Below are positions 1 through 6,441 of a stretch of 50,455 nucleotides of DNA, in pieces. Source of the stretch: JBBDSJ01 sp040905025 (GTDB taxonomy: Bacteria; Pseudomonadota; Gammaproteobacteria; Methylohalomonadales; Methylohalomonadaceae); contig JBBDSJ010000029.1 of the NCBI GenBank assembly GCA_040905025.1, forward strand, positions 1-50,455. Reading direction: 5' to 3'. The translations under genes and the position numbers were made by a program. The number at the start of each line of letters is the position of its first letter. Positions within the stretch are counted from its first letter, which is position 1. The notes beneath the pieces are model-generated. The model saw only the letters and a list, made by a program, of their open reading frames with translations. It was not told where the DNA came from and made no database searches.

Positions 1-469
1 CGGAAGCGAACATTGCTATTACAAAGATATATTCGCTGAGTGCAAGCTCGCTGCCACCGCTGATAAAGTGCCCGCTAGTACATCCGTTTGCAAGACGAGC
101 CCCGATTAGCAAAAGTACTCCTCCTACAAAGCTGGTGGTGTAACGCCGGACTCTGCTTGCTCCAAAACGCTGTTCCCACATCTGCGGAATATAATTGTGT
201 TGAGCGCGTCCTCCGAGCAGATATCGCGCAATAAGACCTGCCAAAAAGAGCCCGATAACGAACATTGTCTCCCATTCTGCCACCGGTTTTGCAGATGCAA
301 AGTAGTGCTCTGTTGCCCGTACATACTCGGGTGAGAAAAACTGTAGAATGTGGCCCGTAACTTTTTCGTAGACTGTTGCAGTACCAACTGGTCGAGCTGT
401 TGCAAATGCAAAGACTACAACCAGGCCCATGAACACACCCCAGACATAAGGCATCTTGTTCTTAAACAT
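1..469 (-). CDS. YeeE/YedE family sulfur-compound transporter, partial (N-terminal part)
   Basis: The reading frame starts at the ATG at 469 and stays open to the left edge (about 156 codons), so the C-terminal part lies outside the window. The protein begins MFKNKMPYVWGVFMGLVVVF, a transmembrane start. It later carries a GARLANGCTSGHFISGG stretch, the conserved small-residue/Cys motif of YeeE/YedE inner-membrane proteins, which are linked to thiosulfate or other sulfur-compound uptake. A second membrane segment with FVIGLFLAGLIARYLLGG lies in between. Family assignment is firm from the Cys motif. The exact substrate (thiosulfate or another sulfur compound) is inference, and any partner such as a TusA-like protein is out of view. 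Confidence 0.85.
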   Translation of the reverse strand, partial: MFKNKMPYVWGVFMGLVVVFAFATARPVGTATVYEKVTGHILQFFSPEYVRATEHYFASAKPVAEWETMFVIGLFLAGLIARYLLGGRAQHNYIPQMWEQRFGASRVRRYTTSFVGGVLLLIGARLANGCTSGHFISGGSELALSEYIFVIAMFAS

Positions 470-484
470 GGACTGAAACTCCTT

Positions 485-512
485 AATTGAGTTGATGTAA
501 TTGAGTTGATGT
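485..512. repeat. 14-bp tandem duplication upstream of the YeeE gene
   Basis: The unit AATTGAGTTGATGT occurs twice head to tail (485-498 and 499-512), in the leader of the YeeE/YedE gene. It may be a replication-slippage duplication; no function is visible. Confidence 0.7.
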
Positions 513-566
513 AATCAATTTAAACACGATAATTCGGTTATCAAGCAACGAATTCCTTCGCCTAAC

Positions 567-616
567 AGTCTATTTATGAGGCCGTCGGCCTCATAATATA
601 TATTATCGGGCCGCCT
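567..616. repeat. Integrase-flanking direct repeat, copy 1, with hairpin
   Basis: Starts AGTCTATTTATGAG (567-580), identical to the first 14 bases of a second copy at 1889. Similarity continues through an AATAAT/ATTATCG-G-GCC segment. This copy holds a perfect 10-bp stem at 574-596 (TTATGAGGCC, loop GTC). A GCCTAAC heptamer just before it (560-566) fits the integron R'' consensus RYYYAAC, but no matching R' box GTTRRRY is found in the expected place. Role unknown; possibly a degenerate recombination site or terminator. Confidence 0.55.
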
Positions 617-701
617 TTTATTTTTGGGTGGTTATAAGTGCGTTCAGATAAATAATTGTTTTTCATATTGATTTTATGTGCCACAAAAATTGTCGCTTGA
701 T

Positions 702-722
702 TAAAAGGCCGACGGCCTTTTA
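702..722. other. Perfect hairpin upstream of the integron integrase
   Basis: TAAAAGGCC and GGCCTTTTA flank the loop GAC. The core GGCCGACGGCC is the reverse complement of the core of the hairpin at 574-596. It could be a bidirectional terminator insulating intI from the YeeE side. Confidence 0.5.
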
Positions 723-747
723 TCCCAGCATTGTCAATATTGTGATT

Positions 748-769
748 TGCTATACTGTACAGGTCACAG
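748..769 (+). promoter_or_regulatory. Candidate intI promoter with LexA-like half-sites
   Basis: TGCTATACT at 748-756 is an extended -10 box. A TTGTCA at 731-736 is a possible -35 but only 14 bp away. The -10 overlaps CTGT-N7-ACAG (755-769), close to the LexA operator CTGT-N8-ACAG that controls many integron integrases, but one base short. Treat LexA control as a weak inference. Confidence 0.35.
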
Positions 770-791
770 ATTACGAAAGGACTCGTTCGAT

Positions 792-1787
792 ATGGCTCAT
801 TCCGGCTCCCCTTTCCTTGAATCCATACGTCGCTTTATGCTCGCGCGCCGATATAGCAAGCGTAGCATAAAATCCTATTTGTACTGGATTAAGTGCTTCA
901 TTCTCTTTCATGAGAAACGCCACCCAGCGGAGCTTGGTGATGCCGATATCGTGGCCTTTTTAACCCATCTGGCAGCGGACAGGAAGGTGGCTGCTGCAAC
1001 GCAGAGAATAGCCCTCAACGCCCTGGCCTTCTTGTATCAGCAATTTTTGGAAAAGCCCGCAGGCGATTTCAGCCAGTTTCAGAAATCAGGCCGGCAGCGC
1101 AAGTTACCGGTGGTTTTGACGCGCACAGAGATACACCAATTATTCTCCAAACTCAGCGGCACCCGACTACTTATCGCATCGCTGCTTTACGGATCAGGGC
1201 TGCGTCGCATAGAGGTTGTACGGCTGCGCATCAAAGATATTGATCTGGATAATCCACAGATCCGGGTATGGAATGGTAAAGGCTTCAAGCATCGCATCAC
1301 GACACTGGCACCGGAATTGGTGCCAAAACTTCAAGCCCATATCCAGAAGGTCACGCTATTGATGCGTGAGGATTGTACGAACAACGACTATAAAGGAGTG
1401 TGGTTACCGGATGCCTTGCAACGCAAATATCCAAATGCAGCCTATGAACCTGGCTGGCATTATCTTTTTCCGGCTACGCGATTGAGTTATGAACCGGGCA
1501 CGCATAATTTGCGCCGTCACCATATTGATGAATCAAGTGTGAATAAATTTATCCGTGCAGCCCGATTGCAAGTGGGTATCGGCAAAGAGGTCACAAGCCA
1601 CACCTTGCGGCATTCCTTTGCAACACATTTACTGGCGGCAGGCGTGGATATTCGCACTGTGCAGGAGCAACTGGGTCATCAGGATGTGAGAACAACCGAG
1701 ATTTATACGCATGTGCTGAAACGGGGTGCCAAAGGCGTACGCAGTCCATTGAGCGACCTAGATCTCACTATGAAGCATGCGGTCTAG
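792..1787 (+). CDS. intI: Integron integrase (IntI-type tyrosine recombinase)
   Basis: A site-specific recombinase that captures and shuffles gene cassettes by attI x attC recombination. The start at ATG 792 is chosen for its AAGGA ribosome site about 10 nt upstream; it gives 331 residues, the usual IntI length. Catalytic residues are visible: Arg138 (GSGLRR), His270/Arg273 (SHTLRHSFATH), His296 (LGHQD) and Tyr305 (EIYTH). The IntI-specific insert that separates integron integrases from XerC/D is present at about 203-228 (LQRKYPNAAYEPGWHYLFPA), followed by HHIDESSVNKFIRAAR. It appears intact. No convincing attC array or attI was found next to it. A toxin-antitoxin pair lies downstream on the opposite strand, a typical cassette cargo. 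Family assignment is certain; activity is inferred. Confidence 0.95.
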   Translation: MAHSGSPFLESIRRFMLARRYSKRSIKSYLYWIKCFILFHEKRHPAELGDADIVAFLTHLAADRKVAAATQRIALNALAFLYQQFLEKPAGDFSQFQKSGRQRKLPVVLTRTEIHQLFSKLSGTRLLIASLLYGSGLRRIEVVRLRIKDIDLDNPQIRVWNGKGFKHRITTLAPELVPKLQAHIQKVTLLMREDCTNNDYKGVWLPDALQRKYPNAAYEPGWHYLFPATRLSYEPGTHNLRRHHIDESSVNKFIRAARLQVGIGKEVTSHTLRHSFATHLLAAGVDIRTVQEQLGHQDVRTTEIYTHVLKRGAKGVRSPLSDLDLTMKHAV

Positions 1788-1888
1788 CAGGGAGCAGACA
1801 AATCTGTTACTAACCAGATGCTGCTGAACACCTTGCAGGCTTCTATAAGCCGCTTGATGGTGCTGTAAGTCATTTTTATGCAGTTGAA

Positions 1889-1938
1889 AGTCTATTTATG
1901 AGACCGATGGCTAATAATACAGATTATCGAGCGCCCGT
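1889..1938. repeat. Integrase-flanking direct repeat, copy 2
   Basis: AGTCTATTTATGAG at 1889-1902 repeats the start of copy 1 at 567, in the same orientation about 1.3 kb away. Similarity continues (GG-CTAATAATA, GATTATCGAGCGCC), but the perfect stem of copy 1 is not kept. It lies between intI and the antitoxin remnant. Confidence 0.5.
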
Positions 1939-1970
1939 TTAGCCAGCCCGGTGTATTCCGTTACATGACA

Positions 1971-2256
1971 TCAACCATTCTCACGTAATCGACCCTCAAC
2001 ATACTTGTGCAAAATACTGGCAACCAGCGTCTGGTAGGGAATACCTTCTTCAATAGCCCGCTTTTGCAAGCCACGTAAATCCTTTGAAGATAATCTGATA
2101 TTGATGCGGGCATCCTTGCGAAGTGTGGCATCAGCATAGTCCTTGTGCTTTTCCAACAGTGCATTAACATATTTTGGATCGCTTGAGCTTGCCTGACTCA
2201 AATGCTTCCAGTATCTCGGCTTCATCTTTGTCCAGTTTGACTTTCGTCATCTTCAT
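1971..2256 (-). pseudogene. CopG-family antitoxin, frameshifted
   Basis: The expected start is ATG 2256-2254, which overlaps the toxin stop as ATGA. It encodes MKMTKVKLDKDEAEILEAFE and on to KRSK, the normal N-terminus of CopG-type (PF12441-like) antitoxins, then hits a TAA after about 30 codons. The rest of the family sequence (ALLEKHKDYADATLRKDARI, then INIRLSSKDLRGLQKRA with the ribbon-helix-helix) continues in the next frame to 1971. The break maps to a short A-run (CCAAAATATG, about 2175); removing one A restores one reading frame of about 94 residues. So this is either a real frameshift or a sequencing error. A 84-residue ORF from ATG 2225 would still give the DNA-binding C-terminal half with a foreign N-terminus. 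Confidence 0.75.
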
Positions 2257-2573
2257 TTACCTGCAGTTTTCTTGTTGTAATACCTGGTGGCTTTACGATC
2301 GGGAATAATTGTTTTTAGAAAGACTTCTTCTTCCGTCTCTACGAATGGTACGAGATAAATGTAATCCTCGATGGCTACTGCATATATCTTCTGTCCCGGA
2401 TATTGCTGTTGATTGGGATGGTCAAGAATATCCAGTACATCGTCAGCCTGCAGATGAAACAGTATCTCCTCGAAACCGATGCCTCTTTCCAGCTTCAGTC
2501 GTGAATTCTTTTCCGCGTTCCAGGCAAATATTTTCAGACCCTTTGAACTTAGCACAATGTGTGCTTTTTGCAT
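2253..2573 (-). CDS. BrnT-like toxin of a type II toxin-antitoxin module
   Basis: A 106-residue protein with the layout of BrnT-family toxins (RelE-like fold ribonucleases). FAWNAEKNSRLKLERGIGFE matches the family pattern W-x-x-x-K-N...H/R-G-I-x-F-E-E, and the C-terminal half ends with VFLKTIIPDRKATRYY. It lies first in a two-gene unit with its CopG-type antitoxin, overlapping it by four bases (ATGA), so the pair should be translationally coupled. The toxin frame is intact while the antitoxin frame is broken, an odd combination for a functional module. BrnT is the best family match; a related DUF family cannot be excluded. RNase activity is inferred from the family. Confidence 0.7.
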   Translation of the reverse strand: MQKAHIVLSSKGLKIFAWNAEKNSRLKLERGIGFEEILFHLQADDVLDILDHPNQQQYPGQKIYAVAIEDYIYLVPFVETEEEVFLKTIIPDRKATRYYNKKTAGK

Positions 2574-2634
2574 TCAGACACGCATTTACAGAAATTTGAT
2601 ATCCCGGTTAAGCAGATAGTCCTTGCGCTCTTAG

Positions 2635-2651
2635 ATGATAATGATTATCAT
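2635..2651. promoter_or_regulatory. Fur box (perfect 8-1-8 palindrome)
   Basis: ATGATAATGATTATCAT is a perfect inverted repeat and contains an exact match to the 7-1-7 Fur motif TGATAATnATTATCA. It sits about 85 bp before the small-protein operon starting at 2737, so that operon is expected to be repressed by Fur when iron is replete. It is also about 60 bp from the start of the toxin gene on the other strand. Confidence 0.85.
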
Positions 2652-2736
2652 TTACTAAAAGCTGAATAACAACAGACTATCGCTGGCTGGCACGTTGCTT
2701 TAACAATCCAACTGTCTAATTTTACTGGAGAAAACC

Positions 2737-3018
2737 ATGTGCCAATGTAGCCAAACCCGCGACACCGACGTGCCGCTGCCCGCCCTGCAGGCGTCCATCA
2801 GTCGCCTGATGACGCTCTACCATGTCCAGCCCTGCCCGGGCAAAGCCCACGCCATCGTGCGGCTGATCGGCACGCTGCTCGAACACCCGGAACACGAACA
2901 CTGGGAGCCGATGGCGGATATTTACCAGCATCTGTTGCAGACCTGGTCGTCGATTGCCGCCAGCAGCCGCAAGGGGTGTCCACGGCCAATGCCGGTCAGC
3001 AGCGCGGCGGTGCACTGA
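2737..3018 (+). CDS. Small Cys-containing protein of unknown function, Fur-controlled
   Basis: 93 residues, not recognised as a named family. The start MCQCSQTRDTD follows a good ribosome site (CTGGAGAAAACC). The N-terminus has a CxC pair and there are further cysteines in the middle (QPCPGKAH) and near the C-terminus (KGCPRP). The central part (about 16-75) is predicted helical and rich in Leu and His (LLEHPEHEHWEPMADIYQHL), with no signal peptide or membrane segment. The perfect Fur box upstream and the downstream membrane protein, which starts at its stop codon, make it the first gene of an iron-responsive two-gene operon. A metal-binding or regulatory role is inference only. Confidence 0.7.
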   Translation: MCQCSQTRDTDVPLPALQASISRLMTLYHVQPCPGKAHAIVRLIGTLLEHPEHEHWEPMADIYQHLLQTWSSIAASSRKGCPRPMPVSSAAVH

Positions 3019-3188
3019 TGCGGGCAAATGTATTTTCACCGTATCAGACTCAGAACAAGCATACGCCGTTGAAGCCGGAGAGGCGCTCAACGCTGGATGA
3101 AAAGATTCGGCTGACCGGTCAGTTGTTGCTGGCGTGTGGATTCATGTTGCTGACGACGGCGTTGCTTTTGTTCTTGCCGACGCTTTAG
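3018..3188 (+). CDS. Small single-pass membrane protein, second gene of the Fur-box operon
   Basis: The ATG at 3018 overlaps the stop of the previous gene (TGATG), which suggests translational coupling, so I prefer this start over an upstream in-frame ATG at 2976. The product has 56 residues: a polar, basic N-terminal half (MRANVFSPYQTQNKHTPLKP) and one C-terminal transmembrane segment (LTGQLLLACGFMLLTTALLL). The charge pattern suggests an N-in, C-out inner-membrane protein. No family is recognised. Its regulation by iron is inferred from the operon. Confidence 0.6.
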   Translation: MRANVFSPYQTQNKHTPLKPERRSTLDEKIRLTGQLLLACGFMLLTTALLLFLPTL

Positions 3189-3696
3189 ATTGCCGCCTCG
3201 CGGAGCCTGTCCTGAGCGTAGTCGAAGGACGCTCCTCGCAATGACGGCTTTATATGATGGAGAAGTGAACCAATTGCCGCAGTCGGCCTACGGCCTCCTT
3301 CGCAATGACGATCCCAAAATTTTTACGCTCCGTGCTGATACACCTCCATCGAAGTGACATGTAAGTCAGGAGTATTAACCCCCACCCTATCCCTCCCCCT
3401 GGAAGGGGGAGGGGATCTGTTTTTGAGTTCGCTTGTAGCACCACGTCATATCCGCATAGCACCGCGTCATATCAATCAATCTAATTGATTACTTTCGTCA
3501 TGTAGTCCACTTCGAAGAAGTCGAAAGGCTCGTCGCAATGACAATCTGAAAATAGTATCCGTAGGAGCAGGGTTTGCCCGGCAAATGCATCGTTACCATT
3601 ATTCGCTGTATTTGTACTTGGCTTGCTAAAGCAAGCCCTACAGCAAGTCCTACAGCAAGCCCTACAGCAAGCCAGACAGCAGGTCCTGCAAAAGCG
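3189..3696. other. Non-coding stretch made of intergenic repeat modules
   Basis: No credible gene. It holds three copies of TCGCAATGAC (3236-3245, 3300-3309, 3533-3542), each preceded by a CGAAGG/CTCC-like segment. There is a GC-rich hairpin at 3391-3413 (CCCTCCCCC/GGGGGAGGG). A pair CACCACGTCATATC and CACCGCGTCATATC lies near 3440-3465. Modules X (3570-3596) and Y (3617-3644) recur near 4.85 kb. This looks like a landing zone for dispersed repeats. Confidence 0.6.
3638..3685. repeat. 12-bp tandem repeat, four units
   Basis: Units CTACAGCAAGTC, CTACAGCAAGCC, CTACAGCAAGCC and a diverged AGACAGCAGGTC run head to tail just past the dgkA stop. They extend the end of repeat module Y. Confidence 0.75.
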
Positions 3697-4071
3697 TCAG
3701 GTAAACAGCACCAGCAGCCAGACGAGGGTAAAGTTGATCAGCGAGAGTAAAACAGCGGCGGAGCCCACGTCCTTGGCGATACCAGAGAGTGCGTGATATT
3801 CGGCGCCGACACGATCAACGACCGCTTCGATACCGGAGTTCAACAGCTCGACTACCATCACCAAAATCCAGACGGCAATCAACAGTGCGCGTTCGAGACC
3901 GCTGTCACCAAAATACAATGCCAGTGGAATGATCAGGATACTGGCGAAGATTTCCTGCCGAAACGCTTCTTCGTTCTGAAACGCGGAACGGAAACCCTGC
4001 AATGAATAACGCAGGGCACTAAAAATCCGTTTGATGCCGGTCTGGCCCGGCACCAGGCGATCAGTACGCAT
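3697..4071 (-). CDS. dgkA: Diacylglycerol kinase
   Basis: A 124-residue trimeric inner-membrane enzyme that phosphorylates diacylglycerol to phosphatidic acid, recycling lipid left from phospholipid head-group transfer. The family core is clear: LRYSLQGFRSAFQNEEAFRQ (amphipathic surface helix and first catalytic region), then WILVMVVELLNSGIEAVVDR, then YHALSGIAKDVGSAAVLLSL. The Glu-x3-Asn-x-x-Ile-Glu pattern of the active site is intact, and three transmembrane helices are visible. Length matches the E. coli enzyme (about 122). It lies 32 bp after tpx on the same strand, possibly cotranscribed. Confidence 0.95.
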   Translation of the reverse strand: MRTDRLVPGQTGIKRIFSALRYSLQGFRSAFQNEEAFRQEIFASILIIPLALYFGDSGLERALLIAVWILVMVVELLNSGIEAVVDRVGAEYHALSGIAKDVGSAAVLLSLINFTLVWLLVLFT

Positions 4072-4103
4072 GGGCAGAATACTTCAGGAAATTATGTACG
4101 AAA

Positions 4104-4607
4104 TCAGCTTTTCAGGGCTTTCATCGCTGCATCATAGTTCGGCTCGTCAGCGATCTCCGGCACCAGCTCGGTGTATAATACCTTGTTGTTTTCATCAAGT
4201 ACGACGACGGCGCGAGCGGTAATACCGGTGAGCGGGCCATCATTAATCAACACACCGTAGTCCTTGGCGAAGTTACGATTGCGCATCATTGATAAGGTCG
4301 TGACCTGTTCAATGCCTTCAGCGGCGCAGAAGCGTGCCATCGCAAATGGCAGATCAGCGGAAATCATTAACAATGCGACGTTTTGCAGTTGCGCGGCGTT
4401 CTGGTTGAACTTGCGCGTTGACGTCGCACAAGTCGGTGTATCAAGACTCGGGAAAATGTTCAGCAATTTTTTCCTGCCGCTGAAATCCTTCAGGCCGACA
4501 TCCTGCAAGTCGGCATTGGTCAGTTCAAACTCCGGGGCCTGACTGCCAACTGCCGGCAGATCGCCGCTGGTGTTAATCTTGTTGCCTTTCAGTGTAATCG
4601 TCGCCAT
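4104..4607 (-). CDS. tpx: Thiol peroxidase (atypical 2-Cys peroxiredoxin)
   Basis: 167 residues, full length. Tpx reduces H2O2 and organic (lipid) hydroperoxides using thioredoxin. The peroxidatic cysteine is Cys60 in SLDTPTCATS and the resolving cysteine is Cys94 in MARFCAAEG, matching Cys61 and Cys95 of E. coli Tpx. The opening MATITLKGNKINTSGDLPAV and the APEFELTN segment are typical. The start has an AAGGAGCC ribosome site just upstream. It is followed by dgkA after 32 bp. Its upstream region is occupied by a dispersed hairpin element, so promoter signals there must be close to the start codon. Confidence 0.97.
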   Translation of the reverse strand: MATITLKGNKINTSGDLPAVGSQAPEFELTNADLQDVGLKDFSGRKKLLNIFPSLDTPTCATSTRKFNQNAAQLQNVALLMISADLPFAMARFCAAEGIEQVTTLSMMRNRNFAKDYGVLINDGPLTGITARAVVVLDENNKVLYTELVPEIADEPNYDAAMKALKS

Positions 4608-4644
4608 GATTGGCTCCTTGGGTTTTGCATATGTGTTTGTTTAA

Positions 4645-4768
4645 GGAAACTCTGATTTATTACGTCTTTGGTTTCGTGACCGGTTTATTACGTCTTTGGT
4701 TTCGTGACCGGCGCATCCATGCGCCACTGCCCAGAGGTTCCTGCAATACATGGATGTACTCCATTCTT
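4645..4768. repeat. Multi-hairpin dispersed element, copy C (degenerate)
   Basis: The outer arms GGAAACTCTG (4645-4654) and CAGAGGTTCC (4732-4741) form the same stem seen at 20408 and 48420. A degenerate form of the next module follows (ACATGGATGT, then CCATT and TTC). The loop of the first stem carries an insert: two exact tandem copies of a 28-bp unit (4656-4683, 4684-4711, beginning TTTATTACGTC and ending GTGACCGG) and a perfect hairpin GGCGCAT-CC-ATGCGCC (4710-4725). It sits in the 311-bp gap between gcvH and tpx, where no gene is seen. Confidence 0.65.
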
Positions 4769-4831
4769 CAACCGCTTAAGCAGGCTTAAGCAGGCTTCTG
4801 CAAGAACATCAATACCAATACCTGTTTGTTG

Positions 4832-4918
4832 CTTGGCTTGCTGAAGCAAGCCCTACAGCAGACGCTACAAACGACGCCAGCCGCAGGAACCGGGTTTACC
4901 TGGCGAATGCAGCGTTAC
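4832..4918. repeat. Repeat modules Y and X, second copy
   Basis: Module Y (4832-4860, with the stem GGCTTGCT/AGCAAGCC and ending CCTACAGCA) and module X (4892-4918, GGGTTTACC then GCGAATGCAGCGTTAC) match 3617-3644 and 3570-3596, but in the opposite order. Module X ends right at the gcvH stop codon. Confidence 0.65.
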
Positions 4919-5311
4919 TCAGGCTTCACCATTGATAAATTCTTCGTAACCGGCGGCGTCGAGCAGTTCGCTGAATTCGCCTTCATCGTCCGGTTGCAGT
5001 GTGAATATCCAGCCTTCACCGTAGGGATCTTCGTTGATGGTTTCCGGGCTGTCCTTTAACGCTTCGTTTGCGCTGACGATCTCACCATTTAACGGGCAAT
5101 AAATATCGGAAGCCGATTTCACCGATTCCACCACCGCACATTCTTCACCGCTGGCAAAACTGCGTTCGGTTTCGGGCAACTCGACATAGACAATATCACC
5201 GAGTTCCTGCTGGGCGTGATCAGTAATACCGACTTTAACCGAGCCGTCTTCCATCAATTCGACCCAGACGTGGGTTTTGCTGTATTTCAGTTCTTCCGGC
5301 AGATGTGCCAT
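4919..5311 (-). CDS. gcvH: Glycine cleavage system H protein
   Basis: A 130-residue lipoyl carrier that shuttles the aminomethyl group between the P, T and L proteins of the glycine cleavage system. The lipoyl-attachment lysine is Lys65 in VVESVKSASDIYCPLNGE. The N-terminal HLPEELKYSKTHVWVE and the LGDIVYVELPE strand are standard. The gene is alone: no gcvT or gcvP lies nearby. It follows the iron ABC ATPase gene by 63 bp on the same strand, so read-through is possible but functionally unexplained. No glycine riboswitch-like fold is evident in the short upstream gap. Confidence 0.97.
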   Translation of the reverse strand: MAHLPEELKYSKTHVWVELMEDGSVKVGITDHAQQELGDIVYVELPETERSFASGEECAVVESVKSASDIYCPLNGEIVSANEALKDSPETINEDPYGEGWIFTLQPDDEGEFSELLDAAGYEEFINGEA

Positions 5312-5374
5312 GGCTTAACCTTCCTGCTCATTTACTTAGGTTAGTGTAGTTTATAGCTGCCGTGCGTGTAGCAA

Positions 5375-6421
5375 TCAAGGCCGGACAAACGCGACCAGAT
5401 GCTCCATTTCGGTACGGATACCAATCGCCTGATTCACCGGATGATTATGGTGACTGGGCACGAGGCTCAGTAGCTGCGCGCCGTCGGCGAGCGCCAGCGT
5501 ATACAGAAATTCCGCGCCGCGAAAGGCCTTGTCGATGACAACCGCAGTCTGCGGGCTGGCGTCATCATGGATAATGTCATCAGGACGCAGCAGCACCTCA
5601 ACCTGGCTGGCGAGTGGCAACCCATGCGGTCTGGCGCCCTGCAGCACACCGAGTTCAGTATCGATACGCTCGGCATCCAGCACCTTGCCCGGCATAAACA
5701 CCCCCTCACCGATAAACCCGGCGACAAACCGGTTGGCTGGCCGATGATACAAACCGTAAGGCGTGTCCCACTGCTGCAACTGGCCGGCCTGCATCACACC
5801 GATGCGGTCGGCCATCGCAAAGGCTTCGAGCTGATTATGCGTAACCATCACCGCAGTCACCTGGTCCTTGCGCAATACCCGACCGATTTCACGCGCCAAT
5901 GATTCACGCAATTCGACATCCATATTCGAAAACGGCTCATCGAGCAGCAATATCTGCGGCCGTGGCGCCAGCGCCCGGGCAATCGCAACACGTTGCTGCT
6001 GACCACCGGAAAGCTGGTGCGGATAGCTGTGCAGCAATTCGCCGATGTTCAACAGTTCGGTCAGTTCAACCAGCCGGGCGTTGCGTTCGCGGCTATTGAG
6101 TTTGCGCAAACCGAAACCGATATTCGCCGCGACATCCAGATGCGGGAACAACGCAAAATCCTGAAACACCATACCGACGCGCCGGGCTTCGACCGGCACC
6201 ATCTGCGCCGTACTGCTGACGGTCTGCGCATCAATCTGCACCGCCCCGGCCAAAGGCTTGATGAATCCGGCAATCGTGCGCAGCAACGTGGTCTTGCCAC
6301 AACCGCTCGGCCCGACCAGACAGGCAATCTCGCCTTCGGCCAGCTCCAGCGAGATGGCACTGATAATCGGCGCGTTGTCGTAACCGGCCGTCAGATCGTT
6401 AATGTTGAGTCGTGCGGTCAT
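5375..6421 (-). CDS. fbpC: Ferric iron ABC transporter ATP-binding protein
   Basis: A 348-residue ATPase energising ferric-iron import with the permease encoded just upstream (20-bp gap). Walker A GPSGCGKTT is at about 37-45, the signature LSGGQQQR at 137-144 and Walker B ILLLDEPFSNMD at about 157-168. The segment VFQDFALFPHLDV carries the Q-loop. A C-terminal regulatory (TOBE-like) region follows from about 240 (VLLRPDDIIHDD). This is the CUT/FbpC-type architecture with a single fused permease. Substrate is inferred from the whole locus (FbpA-like binding protein at 12.6 kb, Fur-box-like site upstream); a putative thiamine or phosphonate transporter is less likely in this context. Confidence 0.87.
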   Translation of the reverse strand: MTARLNINDLTAGYDNAPIISAISLELAEGEIACLVGPSGCGKTTLLRTIAGFIKPLAGAVQIDAQTVSSTAQMVPVEARRVGMVFQDFALFPHLDVAANIGFGLRKLNSRERNARLVELTELLNIGELLHSYPHQLSGGQQQRVAIARALAPRPQILLLDEPFSNMDVELRESLAREIGRVLRKDQVTAVMVTHNQLEAFAMADRIGVMQAGQLQQWDTPYGLYHRPANRFVAGFIGEGVFMPGKVLDAERIDTELGVLQGARPHGLPLASQVEVLLRPDDIIHDDASPQTAVVIDKAFRGAEFLYTLALADGAQLLSLVPSHHNHPVNQAIGIRTEMEHLVAFVRP

Positions 6422-6441
6422 GATTCAGGTGCCATCATAAA

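Noticed and set aside
2607..2613. GTTAAGC, a match to the integron R' consensus beyond the toxin gene
   Set aside because: The degenerate 7-mer is common by chance and no paired R'' or L boxes were found, so no attC is called.
3391..3413. GC-rich hairpin as terminator of the small-protein operon
   Set aside because: It is 200 bp downstream and lacks a T-run; better seen as part of a dispersed repeat.
5312..5374. Possible glycine riboswitch before gcvH
   Set aside because: The gap is only 63 bp and no tandem aptamer-like structure is visible.
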